From an uncultured Clostridia bacterium (GTDB taxonomy: Bacteria > Bacillota > Clostridia > Oscillospirales > CAG-272): a stretch of DNA of 38,088 bases. Under the pieces are notes generated by a model. It was given only the letters and a program-made list of their open reading frames with translations, was not told where the DNA came from and did not search any database. Each line of letters opens with the position of its first letter. Position 1 is the stretch's first letter. The stretch lies in NCBI GenBank assembly GCA_944391805.1, contig CALXUY010000013.1, positions 1-38,088 of the forward strand, given 5' to 3'. Of this stretch, positions 1 through 7,167 are shown one piece after another. Position numbers and translations under genes: made by a program.

Positions 1-126
1 TCTTTTTCGCCAAACTGCACAAATCTCCTTGTCAATAGATCTACTATTGCCTGCGTCAATTTGGTTTGTTTGACGAAAAATCTGACGGCAGATTTGCGCA
101 GTCAGAATTGTGCGGTGTTGCCTTAA
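1..126. repeat. Partial TTAA-bounded small inverted-repeat element (right part)
   Basis: The segment ends at 105-126 in a 22-bp sequence (starts GAATTGTGCGG, ends GCCTTAA) that is the exact reverse complement of the left end of the element at 12384-12498. Inside, ACTGCACAAATCT near 14-26 pairs with AGATTTGCGCAGT near 91-103, and there are smaller stems around 36-50 and 79-95. The left terminal repeat is not seen and probably lies before position 1. No ORF is carried. I infer a second, longer member of the same MITE-like family with a different interior. Confidence 0.5.
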
Positions 127-192
127 AGGAATCTGTTCATCACCGGAAATTCGTAAAAATCAGCCAATCGGATAAAGGCATAGAGGCTGACG

Positions 193-615
193 TCATTGAA
201 ACGATCTTCTGTTCGGCTTTCTTTTGATGCGCAGCAGTCTGATCAAATCCGGAAACAGAGAGGTATCCACCGGCTCAAACATCATCCATTTCCCATCATG
301 GTAAGTGGGAGCCTCGTCATATATTTTCTGAATTTCCTTTGCGTAATTATCTCTGTCTGCTTCAAATTTCAGCCGTTCGTCTTTTCCGAAAATGATCATA
401 AAACCAATACAGTTTTCTCTTGCAAATAACGAACACAGCGTTTTACCGCCCCGACGATATTTATATTCATATTTCCATGCCTTGCCCCCTTTTTCCCACA
501 GGCAATCCATTTCGTATTTTTCATCTATGAAAGCGCGCAACCGATTCCATACATCATACAGAAATTTCCCAACCAAAGCTCTCATTTCTTCTTCGTCAGG
601 GATCGTATCCAGCAT
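193..615 (-). CDS. DUF3788 family protein
   Basis: A 140-residue soluble protein of the DUF3788 family, whose function is unknown. Recognisable family signatures are KYEYKYRRGGKTLC around residues 47-60, the FGKDERLKFE stretch near residues 76-85, and HDGKWMM followed by the C-terminal LLRIKRKPNRR. There is no signal peptide or membrane segment. The ATG at 615 is preceded by AAGGAGGT at good spacing, which fixes the start. It stands alone, reading away from the XRE regulator to its right, and ends next to the partial repeat at 1-126. The family is recognised from memory of the motif pattern; no catalytic role can be claimed. Confidence 0.8.
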   Translation of the reverse strand: MLDTIPDEEEMRALVGKFLYDVWNRLRAFIDEKYEMDCLWEKGGKAWKYEYKYRRGGKTLCSLFARENCIGFMIIFGKDERLKFEADRDNYAKEIQKIYDEAPTYHDGKWMMFEPVDTSLFPDLIRLLRIKRKPNRRSFQ

Positions 616-750
616 ATATCAGACCTCCTTATAAAACTTCAAATTGATCGTTTGATTTCCATCATTGCCGTTCCCCTCACTGACAATGCGCAAATATATA
701 CCCGATTTACTGGATCTCCGACCGCATCGCATTTGCCGAGAAGATGGCGC

Positions 751-1854
751 CTATTTTTGTGTTTTATAGCGCAGCAGCGCATGGATACCGGCGCTGACGC
801 ACCCGGCAACCGGCCATACTACCCATGTGATGTGCCAGTCAAAGGTGAGGAAGGACCACAGCAGGTATCCGGCCGTAACGATCGGCCACCAGAACCCATC
901 AAACAGCTTTTGCGCCTCGGTCTCTGTTCCGGCTTTTTCCGCCTCCTCCTGCCTGTCATCGGCATTCTGGCAGTTGAGCAGGCGGCGGTAGACCTTGCCC
1001 GGGCAATAGCCCCATACCAGCAGCCAGACCCCCAGCGCGACCGGAACAAACAGAAAGCAAAGCGAAGCGACGCTGTATAGCTCCCCCATCTCGGCAGTGG
1101 CAATCAACGGCACGGGGGAGCAGATGAACAGCGCCACAGAGGCGATGGTGACCACCATGGTCCGGTGCTGCAGACGGCCATATCCCTGCCGCACCGTGCG
1201 CTCGTTTTCCGGCTCCAGCACAATATGCCTTCCGAGCGGAAAGTCCATTTGCTTCCATGCGTAGTCGGCATAAATCAGCAGTCCCACGGCCACAGCCACG
1301 ATGACAAACATCACGCCGATTCCCACGCCGGCGGCCATCCCCTCTGTCACCGCTCCCACCTCGGATCGCCAGCCCAGCCAGATCAGCAGAATCGGAGACA
1401 GGATGCAGAGCGCGACGCCGGTCGCGTCAATCCGGCTTTTGCGGCCGGCCGCCGCAAGCAGCGCCTCTGCCCGGTCCGGGGAAATCCGAACGCTCCCGGC
1501 TGCTTCCTGCGCGTCGCCATGGGCTGCGGCATAGGCATTCCCGGCTATGTCCTCCTCCGTTTCGTCGGCGCCGCTTTCCCGGCTCTGGGAGCAGCCGCCC
1601 GGAGCCTGCGGCGTATGGAGAGCCGCGGCGGCAAAGCCCGCGGCGGTGGGCTCCGCGTCTTCCTTCAGCAAATAATCGGTCGTCACGCCGAACAGGCTGC
1701 TCAATTGCAGAATTTTATCCAGCTCCGGGACGCTCTGGGCGCTCTCCCATTTGGAAACCGACTGTCTGGAAACATTCAGCCGCTCGGCCAATTCCTCCTG
1801 CGACCATCCGTTTCGTTTCCGCAGCAGAATAATTTTTTCGGATAAGCTCATCAT
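751..1854 (-). CDS. XRE-family regulator with membrane C-terminal domain
   Basis: A 367-residue protein. Residues about 5-62 form a classic Cro/CI helix-turn-helix ([21 protein letters not shown], then [15 protein letters not shown]). A low-complexity Ala/Gly/Glu linker follows to about residue 145. The second half has about six hydrophobic segments grouped in pairs, with a charged stretch ([14 protein letters not shown]) between the fourth and fifth. This is the build of a membrane-anchored transcription regulator common in Clostridia; what it senses is unknown. The frame is open for another 77 codons upstream, but that stretch is not protein-like. The ATG pair at 1854/1851 begins the HTH and has AAAGAGGT just upstream, and a promoter lies at 1884-1912. 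The partner lipoprotein lies upstream on the same strand. Confidence 0.82.
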   Translation of the reverse strand: MMSLSEKIILLRKRNGWSQEELAERLNVSRQSVSKWESAQSVPELDKILQLSSLFGVTTDYLLKEDAEPTAAGFAAAALHTPQAPGGCSQSRESGADETEEDIAGNAYAAAHGDAQEAAGSVRISPDRAEALLAAAGRKSRIDATGVALCILSPILLIWLGWRSEVGAVTEGMAAGVGIGVMFVIVAVAVGLLIYADYAWKQMDFPLGRHIVLEPENERTVRQGYGRLQHRTMVVTIASVALFICSPVPLIATAEMGELYSVASLCFLFVPVALGVWLLVWGYCPGKVYRRLLNCQNADDRQEEAEKAGTETEAQKLFDGFWWPIVTAGYLLWSFLTFDWHITWVVWPVAGCVSAGIHALLRYKTQK

Positions 1855-1883
1855 GTACCTCTTTCTGTTGTTGTGATGGAAAC

Positions 1884-1912
1884 AGTATACCCGATCGCAC
1901 TTCCAAAAGCAA
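1884..1912 (-). promoter_or_regulatory. SigA-type promoter of the XRE regulator
   Basis: On the minus strand TTGCTT (1912-1907) and TATACT (1889-1884) are separated by 17 bp, ending about 30 nt before the chosen ATG. This supports the shorter start for the regulator. Confidence 0.6.
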
Positions 1913-1991
1913 CCAATCCGACTTGGAATTTTGTCAACCGGCGGTTGCATTATACGGAATGCAGGTCTTTTTCCGGCCCTGTGGTGTCGTT

Positions 1992-2822
1992 TCAGCCGAC
2001 ATGTGCCGCGTAATCCATCGGATACCAGATTTCCTCTCCGGTTTGCACACAGTACCGATAAACGCCCATCGGAGAGCCGCACCAAAAGGAATCCTCATAG
2101 AAAACAACTGAATTGGCGCCGATCTCGTTGAACATCCCGGACCTGACCAGCGTGGAAACCTGTTGATCGGCCGAAACCGAAAGGATGGAGCCGGACGTGA
2201 CCACATACAGCAGCTCCTGCTCTTTCTCGTAGGTGCAGGCCAGCGGGAGCTCCTCCAGAGCGGCCAGCAGCTTCCACGTCCATTGGTCTCCGGCATCGGA
2301 GCACTGCAGCAGATAAATGCTTCCGGTCATTGCCAGCGCATCGCCGGTCAAAAGATAGCCGTTCCGCCGGTCCTTTGCAAGGATTCCGCGGCAATTCTCA
2401 TCCGAAACCAACACCGATTCGCCGCCCTCCGGGAGGGTGCTGAAATACGGCACATATCTGACCCATCCGTCAAATTCTCCCAGATCCACGCCGATGAAAT
2501 ACCCGTTGTCAAACTGCGTCAGGTAGGTTTCCTGCCGCCCGGATTGATTGCTGATGAGCAGTCCCTCGTCCGAAACGCTGACATGACAGCGATACGCATG
2601 ATACGGGTTTTCGGGCAGATTCCAGTACAGGCTCTGCTCCCTGTCAAATTCCCCCGGCTCGAGATATTGGAGCGATGCATAATCCGACGAATACACACGG
2701 ACGCGCTCCGGCTCCGAACGGCAGCCCCACAGTGCGGACATCACCAGAGCGCCGATCATCACAGCCCCCAACAGCCTTTTCATGATGCGCGCCCACCGGA
2801 ACAGCAAGGTCGTTTGTTTCAT
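1992..2822 (-). CDS. Putative lipoprotein, function unknown
   Basis: A 276-residue protein with a basic N-terminus, a hydrophobic stretch ([15 protein letters not shown]) and a Cys in a somewhat atypical lipobox (ALWGC, about residue 34). It is therefore probably a membrane-anchored extracytoplasmic lipoprotein. The mature part is rich in short beta-like units with Trp/Tyr/Gly-Asp turns, resembling a propeller or WD-like sensor fold, but I do not recognise a family. The ATG at 2822 has GGAGGGGG about 9 nt upstream; a longer open frame to 2912 lacks any site and runs into the promoter, so it was rejected. It precedes the XRE membrane regulator by 137 bp, which has its own promoter. A shared role (sensor plus regulator) is only inference. 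Confidence 0.6.
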   Translation of the reverse strand: MKQTTLLFRWARIMKRLLGAVMIGALVMSALWGCRSEPERVRVYSSDYASLQYLEPGEFDREQSLYWNLPENPYHAYRCHVSVSDEGLLISNQSGRQETYLTQFDNGYFIGVDLGEFDGWVRYVPYFSTLPEGGESVLVSDENCRGILAKDRRNGYLLTGDALAMTGSIYLLQCSDAGDQWTWKLLAALEELPLACTYEKEQELLYVVTSGSILSVSADQQVSTLVRSGMFNEIGANSVVFYEDSFWCGSPMGVYRYCVQTGEEIWYPMDYAAHVG

Positions 2823-2902
2823 GGTCCAATCCCCCTCCGTCATAGCGGTTCGATTTGCGGAAAACACGGTGCGGGTCGGCATTCTGCCCGCCCGGCAATT
2901 AT

Positions 2903-2932
2903 ATTCTACCATATGCGCGGCGGCGTTGTCAA
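2903..2932 (-). promoter_or_regulatory. SigA-type promoter of the lipoprotein gene
   Basis: Minus strand TTGACA (2932-2927), 18-bp spacer, TAGAAT (2908-2903). It lies between the terminator of the metal cluster and the lipoprotein start. Confidence 0.65.
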
Positions 2933-2972
2933 GTGGGAAATGATCTGCGGCTGATCCTGTTCAACAGGCATG

Positions 2973-3012
2973 AAAAAAAGAGGCCGCTCCACGAGGGAAT
3001 CGTGAAACAGCC
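2973..3012 (-). terminator. Rho-independent terminator of the metal cluster
   Basis: Minus-strand stem of 13 pairs (arms 3012-3000 and 2994-2982, a few G-U pairs), loop TTCCC, followed by a run of seven T at 2979-2973. A second hairpin (GAGCCGT/ACGGCTC, 3043-3020) lies just before it at the stop codon of the last gene. Confidence 0.75.
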
Positions 3013-3041
3013 CCAATGTGAGCCGTCCGATTTTTCACGGC

Positions 3042-3989
3042 TCAATAAAAGGTTGCCACCTCCTGCACCGGAGGAACGGCAAGCGCGGTACTGCTGACAT
3101 AGAGCACAGGCCCCGGCCCGCGGTAGAGCTTGTGCTTTTCCAGCTTGATGGTACCGGTCAGGGTGACCCAATCCCGCGTTTTGAGCGTGGTGGGGCCATC
3201 AAAGATACAAACCAGCGGATGGAAGGCGATGTCCTCGACGCAGCAGGTCATCACATGGCGGCCGGCCAGCAGCGTATTGGACGGCATTTTGCCGTCCCGC
3301 GCCACAATGCCCTTGAAGCGCACGGTTTTGCCGTTGTACTTCTGCATATCCTCGGACAGATCCCGGTAGAACATCGCATAGTCGGCATCCGCGATCTCCA
3401 CCACCGGCGCCTCAAGATCGAAGGGCAGCGGATCCTCAATGTCGTCGTACTCCACATGCCCGTCCGGATAATCATAGGTGATGGCGGCGCGGCGGGTAAC
3501 CGAGCGGATCACCTTGTGAATCGCATCCTTGTCGATGCCGTCGGGGGTGCGGTTGAGCACCACCATCTCGCAGTTGGTCAGCTTATCCACCATGAGCTGG
3601 CGCATATTGGCGTTGTAGCTGAGAAAGGTTCCGGCGTCGGCAAACAGCATTTCCTGATAGATGCCCCAGTTCTCGGGCAAATTCTCATACAGAGTGGAGA
3701 GCTTCCACATGCCGTTATACTCGATGATGACCCGGTCAATCCTGTGCTTTTTTCCGATCGCGGTCAGGTTTTCCCAATTGACGTCGCTCTCCTGCTCCAG
3801 TTGTTCAAGGTAGACGTTTCTGCCCCAGAACCGGTCCGGCTCCAGCTCGTCCACCCCCTCCTCACACTGCAGAATCAGGGTTTTTTCCCCCGAATTGAAG
3901 CGCTTGTCCTCCATGGACTCCTGAATGATATGGGTTTTCCCTCCCTCTAAAAATCCGGTAAAGAGATAGACCGGAATATTGGCTGCCAT
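3042..3989 (-). CDS. Degenerate CobW-type GTPase fused to YcgQ-like (TIGR03943/DUF1980) domain
   Basis: A 315-residue protein. Residues 1 to about 180 resemble a CobW/HypB/UreG P-loop GTPase: VYLFTGFLEGGKT carries the Walker A element at residues 12-19, but with Glu-Gly-Gly in place of the usual Gly-Ala-Gly, and the CxCC metal motif of COG0523 proteins is missing. The last 110 residues (YNGKTVRFKGIV, then HVMTCCVEDIAFHPLVCIFDG, then WVTLTGTI) match the C-terminal pattern of the TIGR03943/YcgQ family. Those proteins are usually encoded beside metal permeases. The ATG at 3989 has GGAGGG 9 nt upstream; a TTG at 3995 is too close to it. It follows the His-rich CobW gene by 19 bp, so both are co-transcribed. 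I infer a metal-handling partner of the upstream permease; the metal and activity are not shown. Confidence 0.78.
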   Translation of the reverse strand: MAANIPVYLFTGFLEGGKTHIIQESMEDKRFNSGEKTLILQCEEGVDELEPDRFWGRNVYLEQLEQESDVNWENLTAIGKKHRIDRVIIEYNGMWKLSTLYENLPENWGIYQEMLFADAGTFLSYNANMRQLMVDKLTNCEMVVLNRTPDGIDKDAIHKVIRSVTRRAAITYDYPDGHVEYDDIEDPLPFDLEAPVVEIADADYAMFYRDLSEDMQKYNGKTVRFKGIVARDGKMPSNTLLAGRHVMTCCVEDIAFHPLVCIFDGPTTLKTRDWVTLTGTIKLEKHKLYRGPGPVLYVSSTALAVPPVQEVATFY

Positions 3990-4008
3990 AGGCAATTTCC
4001 CTCCGATT

Positions 4009-5241
4009 TCAGTTTTGCGCCACGCCGAAGAGCTCAGCCAGCGCGGCCTCGTTCAGCCCCGAACCGATGACGCAGAGCCTGCCGGTCACGCCGGCGCTGC
4101 CCCGGCGCACATCCGGCTCGCCGGGCACATAGTCGAAGTGCAGCCAGCCGCCCTCCCGGGCCTCCACAATGCCCTTGGCACGCAGCACCACGCCGTACTT
4201 CTTTTCCTCCAGCAGAGCCTCAAGAATCGTTTGCAGCTCGCCCTCGTCAAACTTTTTGGTGGTTTCCACGCCCCAGCTCACAAACACCTCGTCCGCGTGG
4301 TGATGATGGTGCCCATGCTCGCCGTCATGGTGATGGTGGCAGCAGCAATCGGGATCGTCGCACTCCTCTCCGTCGTGGTGATGGTGGACGTGCTCCTCCT
4401 CATGGTCATGGCAGCAGTGGTCATGCTCGTGATCATGGTCGTGGGCGTGCTCGTGATCATGGCCGTCATGATGATGGCAGCTCCCGTGCTCCTCCTCGCC
4501 GTGGTGGCAGTGCGCATGCTCCTCTTCATCGTGGTGACAATGCCCGTGCTCCCCGTCATGTTCGTGGTGATGGCAGTAGCCCTCCCCGTGACTGTGGCGC
4601 TCCTGTGCGGTCTCCTCTGCCAGCCGCTCCAGCTCCTGCGCAATCGTGTCCCGGCGCTCCATCGCCGAGAGCAACTGCCGGCCGTCGAGCTGCCCCCAAG
4701 GGGTGGTGACGATGACGGCCGTGGCGTTGTGCTCTCGCAGCAGTCTGACCGCCTCGTCAATCTTCTGCCCGGAGGCACGGTCGGTATGTGAGAGCACAAT
4801 GCAGCCGGCGTTTTCAATCTGATCATTGAAAAACTCTCCGAAATTGCGCATATACATTTTGCATTTGCCCACGTCCACCACGGTCGTAAAGCCGTTGAGC
4901 AATGCGCCCTCGGGTGCGACGTTCTGCACCGCGCGGATAATGTCCGAGAGCTTACCCACGCCGGACGGCTCAATCAGGATGCGGTCCGGATGGTACTCGT
5001 CCAGTACCTTGCGCAGCGCCTTGCCGAAGTCGCCAACCAGCGAGCAGCAGATGCAGCCGCTGTTCATCTCGGTAATCTGAATGCCGGCGTCCTGCATAAA
5101 GCCGCCGTCAATGCCGATTTCCCCGAATTCATTTTCAATCAGCACAAGCTGCTCGCCGCTGTAGGCCTCCTTCAGCAGCTTTTTGATGAGTGTGGTTTTC
5201 CCCGCTCCGAGAAAGCCCGAAAAAATATCAATCTTGGTCAT
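4009..5241 (-). CDS. CobW/COG0523 metallochaperone GTPase with His-rich linker
   Basis: A 410-residue cytoplasmic GTPase of the COG0523 family (YciC/ZigA/ZNG1-like), which load or protect metalloproteins with metal, typically zinc. Visible motifs: Walker A GFLGAGKT (9-16), ENEFGEIGID (36-45), the metal-binding CxCC motif GCICC (62-66), a Walker B-like region RILIEPSG (87-94), SHTD (151-154) in place of the usual NKxD, and a CobW C-terminal domain from about residue 318 to the end. Between the domains, residues 216-315 are an extraordinary His/Asp/Glu/Cys-rich linker, much longer than in typical members and probably a metal sponge. The start is set by AAAGGA before ATG 5241. It lies in a minus-strand cluster with a Zur-type repressor, a permease and the fused CobW protein, but is separated from the permease by a repeat element. 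Confidence 0.92.
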   Translation of the reverse strand: MTKIDIFSGFLGAGKTTLIKKLLKEAYSGEQLVLIENEFGEIGIDGGFMQDAGIQITEMNSGCICCSLVGDFGKALRKVLDEYHPDRILIEPSGVGKLSDIIRAVQNVAPEGALLNGFTTVVDVGKCKMYMRNFGEFFNDQIENAGCIVLSHTDRASGQKIDEAVRLLREHNATAVIVTTPWGQLDGRQLLSAMERRDTIAQELERLAEETAQERHSHGEGYCHHHEHDGEHGHCHHDEEEHAHCHHGEEEHGSCHHHDGHDHEHAHDHDHEHDHCCHDHEEEHVHHHHDGEECDDPDCCCHHHHDGEHGHHHHHADEVFVSWGVETTKKFDEGELQTILEALLEEKKYGVVLRAKGIVEAREGGWLHFDYVPGEPDVRRGSAGVTGRLCVIGSGLNEAALAELFGVAQN

Positions 5242-5283
5242 GTTTGTTTTCCTTTCTTCGCCATTTACAATTTACACGTTTAC

Positions 5284-5311
5284 ACGGGACCAGAAGGATT
5301 TCCGATTGCGG
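5284..5311. repeat. Left flanking direct repeat of element A (decayed hairpin copy)
   Basis: These 28 bp match 22 of 28 positions of 5634-5661 in direct orientation and abut the first base of element A. The right copy is a perfect stem-loop; this copy has lost some pairing. This is the expected look of an old target-site duplication. Confidence 0.55.
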
Positions 5312-5633
5312 CAGACTGTAGACAAAAGGCACATCAAATAAAAATTGCACAAAAGCATTCGTCCGCTTTTTCTTTGAGCATGTAGGCGTAAAGAAAGAAG
5401 CAAAGGCTTCGCGTTGCTCAGCCGCAAATCTGCTTTCGCAGAGTTTGCCAAAAAGAAAGCGCCGTATAGGAATTTCGCCGCCTGCGGGCGGAAACTTTTG
5501 CGAAGCAAAATTTCCGGCACCTCCGGTGCCTTGCGAGAGAGGGCTTCGCGCCCTCCACCCCGCAAACTTTTGAAAAAGTTTGATCAAAACTTTTATCAAA
5601 CTGACGAAAGCCATTGCTTTGGTCTACAGTCTG
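5312..5633. mobile_element. Terminator-associated structured repeat, copy A
   Basis: A 322-bp element with terminal inverted repeats: CAGACTGTAGACAAAA at the left, and the reverse complement CAGACTGTAGACCAAA at the right (5618-5633). It shares with copies B and C the blocks CAAATAAA..TTGCACAAAAG, the CTTTTTCTTTG stem, GCCGCCTGCGGGCG, a GAGGGC/GCCCTC hairpin, CAAACTTTTGAAAAAGTTTG and ATCAAACTGACGAAAG. Most of it folds into consecutive stem-loops. It carries about 90 bp of extra sequence around 5400-5440 and 5480-5530 compared with copy B. Both strands contain short open frames, but they are not kept between copies. It sits between the permease and the CobW GTPase gene of the metal cluster, exactly bounded by direct repeats. 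No transposase is present, so movement would have to be in trans. Confidence 0.75.
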
Positions 5634-5661
5634 ACGGAACCGGAAGAAATTCCGGTTCCGG
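5634..5661 (-). terminator. Stem-loop after the permease gene, right direct repeat of element A
   Basis: GGAACCGGAA pairs perfectly with TTCCGGTTCC (5636-5645 with 5650-5659) around a GAAA loop, 10 bp after the permease stop. On the minus strand no T-run follows because element A starts immediately beyond it. It is 22/28 identical to 5284-5311 on the other side of the element. Confidence 0.6.
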
Positions 5662-5670
5662 ATTCCAGAT

Positions 5671-6555
5671 TCACAGCAGTCCGTTGAGCCATCCGGCCAG
5701 CGGGCTGACGTCGATCAATAGCCCAGACACCATTCCGGTACACCAGAGAATAGCCAGAACCCGCACCGAATCGGATACCGGCCGGTTCGTGCGGAACAGC
5801 ACAAGAAGCCCCACGCCGGCGTTTACCAGCAGCCCCGAGAGCATCGAGCCGATGCTGATCACCCCGGAGAGATAAAGCTCGGTCAGCAGCACGGAGGAAG
5901 CACAATTCGGTATCAGCCCAACCACTGCCGCGAGCAGATTGCCGAGCACCGGACGGTTCAGCACAAGCGACGCGATGCGCTCCTCCCCGATCAGATGAAC
6001 CGCCGCCTCCAGCAGAAAGGTGACAATCAGCAGAAACACCGCGATGCGCAGGGTATGCTTCAGGGCGGACAACACAAAGTGCTCGCCGCATTTGCAGTGC
6101 TCCCGCTCGCAGATCGCCTCAATACACGGCTCATCGGTCTGCCGTTTGCGGCGAAACAGGCGAAAGACGAAATCCACTGCAAACCCCACCAGCACGCCGA
6201 TGGCCAGCTTGCAGCCCAGCACGCCCAGAATAAAGGGCAGCGAGGCGCCGCTGGACAGGAGAATGGGCAGCATCTCGTCCGAGGTGGAGAGGTAAACCGC
6301 CAGCAGCGTGCCAACGGTGATCAGCCGCCCGGCGTACAGGCCGGACGCGGCCGCGGAAAAGCCGCACTGCGGAACCACCCCCAGCGCGCCCCCGAGCAGA
6401 GGCCCGATTTTGCCGGAGCGCCGAAGCAGGCGCCCCGCGGCGTCTCCGGATTTGTGCTCCAGGAACTCCATGAGCAGGTAGGTCAGAAACAGGAACGGCA
6501 ACAGCTTGGCCGTGTCCAGAAGGCTGTGCAGAATCCACTCGGTCCACTCGGTCAA
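5671..6555 (-). CDS. PF11449-type ten-TM metal permease (arsenic efflux-like)
   Basis: A 294-residue integral membrane protein of the family annotated as putative heavy-metal exporter or arsenic efflux protein (PF11449). Two homologous halves are visible, each carrying a P-x-C motif: GVVPQCGFSAAASGLYAGRL followed by YLSTSDEMLPILL, and GLIPNCASSVLLTELYLSGV. A central cytoplasmic loop (FRRKRQTDEP, then CEREHCKCGEH) is Cys/His rich and could bind metal. I chose the TTG at 6555: it overlaps the repressor stop as TTGA and sits 9 nt after AGGAGG, so the two genes are translationally coupled. The annotated substrate of relatives varies (arsenic, manganese, others). The setting, with a Fur/Zur-type repressor and a COG0523 GTPase, points to zinc or another divalent metal, by inference. 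Confidence 0.82.
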   Translation of the reverse strand: MTEWTEWILHSLLDTAKLLPFLFLTYLLMEFLEHKSGDAAGRLLRRSGKIGPLLGGALGVVPQCGFSAAASGLYAGRLITVGTLLAVYLSTSDEMLPILLSSGASLPFILGVLGCKLAIGVLVGFAVDFVFRLFRRKRQTDEPCIEAICEREHCKCGEHFVLSALKHTLRIAVFLLIVTFLLEAAVHLIGEERIASLVLNRPVLGNLLAAVVGLIPNCASSVLLTELYLSGVISIGSMLSGLLVNAGVGLLVLFRTNRPVSDSVRVLAILWCTGMVSGLLIDVSPLAGWLNGLL

Positions 6556-6977
6556 CGGCTTGCCCCTCCTTGCTTCCGGCGGCAATCGGCGCAAAGCCCG
6601 TAGAGCATCGATTGCCCGCAGTCAATGTCAAAGCCGTGCTCTGTGAGCAGATGCCGGGCAAACTCCGAGGAATCGCCGCAGGCCAGATGCTCCATGCGCC
6701 CGCACTGCATACACTTGGCGTGAAAGTGATTGCGGCAATCGCAGCACTCCCCGCCGACATACTGGTAGACGCTGCGTCCGAGCTGGGCGCTACGGAAGCA
6801 GCGCACCGCGTCCTCCCGGCAAAGTCCGGAGAGCTGGCGGTACACGCTGCTCTTTCCCTGCTCTCCCCCGTTGACCGCGCGGCAGATCTCCTCCGCCGTG
6901 AACTGCCGGTCCGGGTTTTTCGCCAGAAACTGCAGCAGCCGCTGCCTGCCCTCGGTCTGGTAATTGTTTCGCTTCAA
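6552..6977 (-). CDS. Fur-family metalloregulator, probably Zur-type
   Basis: A 141-residue Fur-superfamily repressor. The N-terminal winged helix includes QFTAEEICRAV and GKSSVYRQLSGLCRE (recognition helix, about residues 42-56). The C-terminal dimerisation domain starts HFHAKCMQCG, and with CADC near the C-terminus it forms the two Cys pairs of the structural zinc site; additional Cys/His residues could form the sensing site. I chose the TTG at 6977 because GGAGGTGA lies 7 nt upstream. The open frame extends a further 11 codons, but these would overlap the operator. It is first in a minus-strand operon with the metal permease, and its own promoter overlaps a perfect palindrome, so it most likely represses itself and the cluster. 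Assignment to Zur rather than Fur or PerR rests on the neighbours. Confidence 0.85.
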   Translation of the reverse strand: MKRNNYQTEGRQRLLQFLAKNPDRQFTAEEICRAVNGGEQGKSSVYRQLSGLCREDAVRCFRSAQLGRSVYQYVGGECCDCRNHFHAKCMQCGRMEHLACGDSSEFARHLLTEHGFDIDCGQSMLYGLCADCRRKQGGASR

Positions 6978-6990
6978 GCTGTCACCTCCG

Positions 6991-7013
6991 AATTTGAGAA
7001 TCATTCTCAAATT
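6991..7013. promoter_or_regulatory. Fur/Zur-type operator, perfect 11-1-11 palindrome
   Basis: AATTTGAGAAT, one central base, then ATTCTCAAATT: 23 bp of uninterrupted dyad symmetry. The core TGAGAATNATTCTCA has the 7-1-7 layout of Fur-superfamily boxes. It begins within the -10 element of the repressor promoter and covers the likely transcription start, so occupancy would block transcription. Confidence 0.85.
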
Positions 7014-7039
7014 ATATCACGAAGCGGCACCGTTGTCAA
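7011..7039 (-). promoter_or_regulatory. SigA promoter of the Zur-permease operon
   Basis: Minus strand TTGACA (7039-7034), 17-bp spacer, TATAAT (7016-7011): both hexamers match consensus exactly. The downstream side overlaps the palindromic operator. Confidence 0.9.
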
Positions 7040-7102
7040 GTGTTTTTGTAAATTTCTCTTACTTCCAGATGAAAAATTTTGAAGTGCCAAAGCCCATACG
7101 AT

Positions 7103-7139
7103 AGCCCCTGCGCCCTCCCGTTGGAAGGGCACAGGGGCT
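7103..7139 (-). terminator. Hairpin downstream of copA
   Basis: AGCCCCTG-GCCCT pairs with AGGGC-CAGGGGCT around a short loop, one mismatch in the stem, about 30 bp after the copA stop. The T-run is weak, so this may be an imperfect or Rho-assisted terminator. Confidence 0.6.
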
Positions 7140-7167
7140 GCTTGTATTCCGGGGTGCCAATCCGCCC

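Noticed and set aside
1934..2296. Alternative frames inside the lipoprotein gene and upstream extension of the XRE gene
   Set aside because: They overlap a better-supported frame, have no ribosome binding site, and the XRE extension crosses its promoter.
4290..4600. Low-complexity CATGGTGATG-like repeats that look like a tandem repeat array
   Set aside because: They are the in-frame coding sequence of the His-rich linker of the CobW GTPase; the copies are irregular.
5228..5614. Minus-strand frame in element A beginning MAFVSLIKVLIKLFQKF, with similar frames in copies B and C
   Set aside because: The peptide resembles itself only because the DNA is repeated. In copy C the second half is in a different frame, and the internal length differences between copies are not multiples of three, so no coding constraint is visible.
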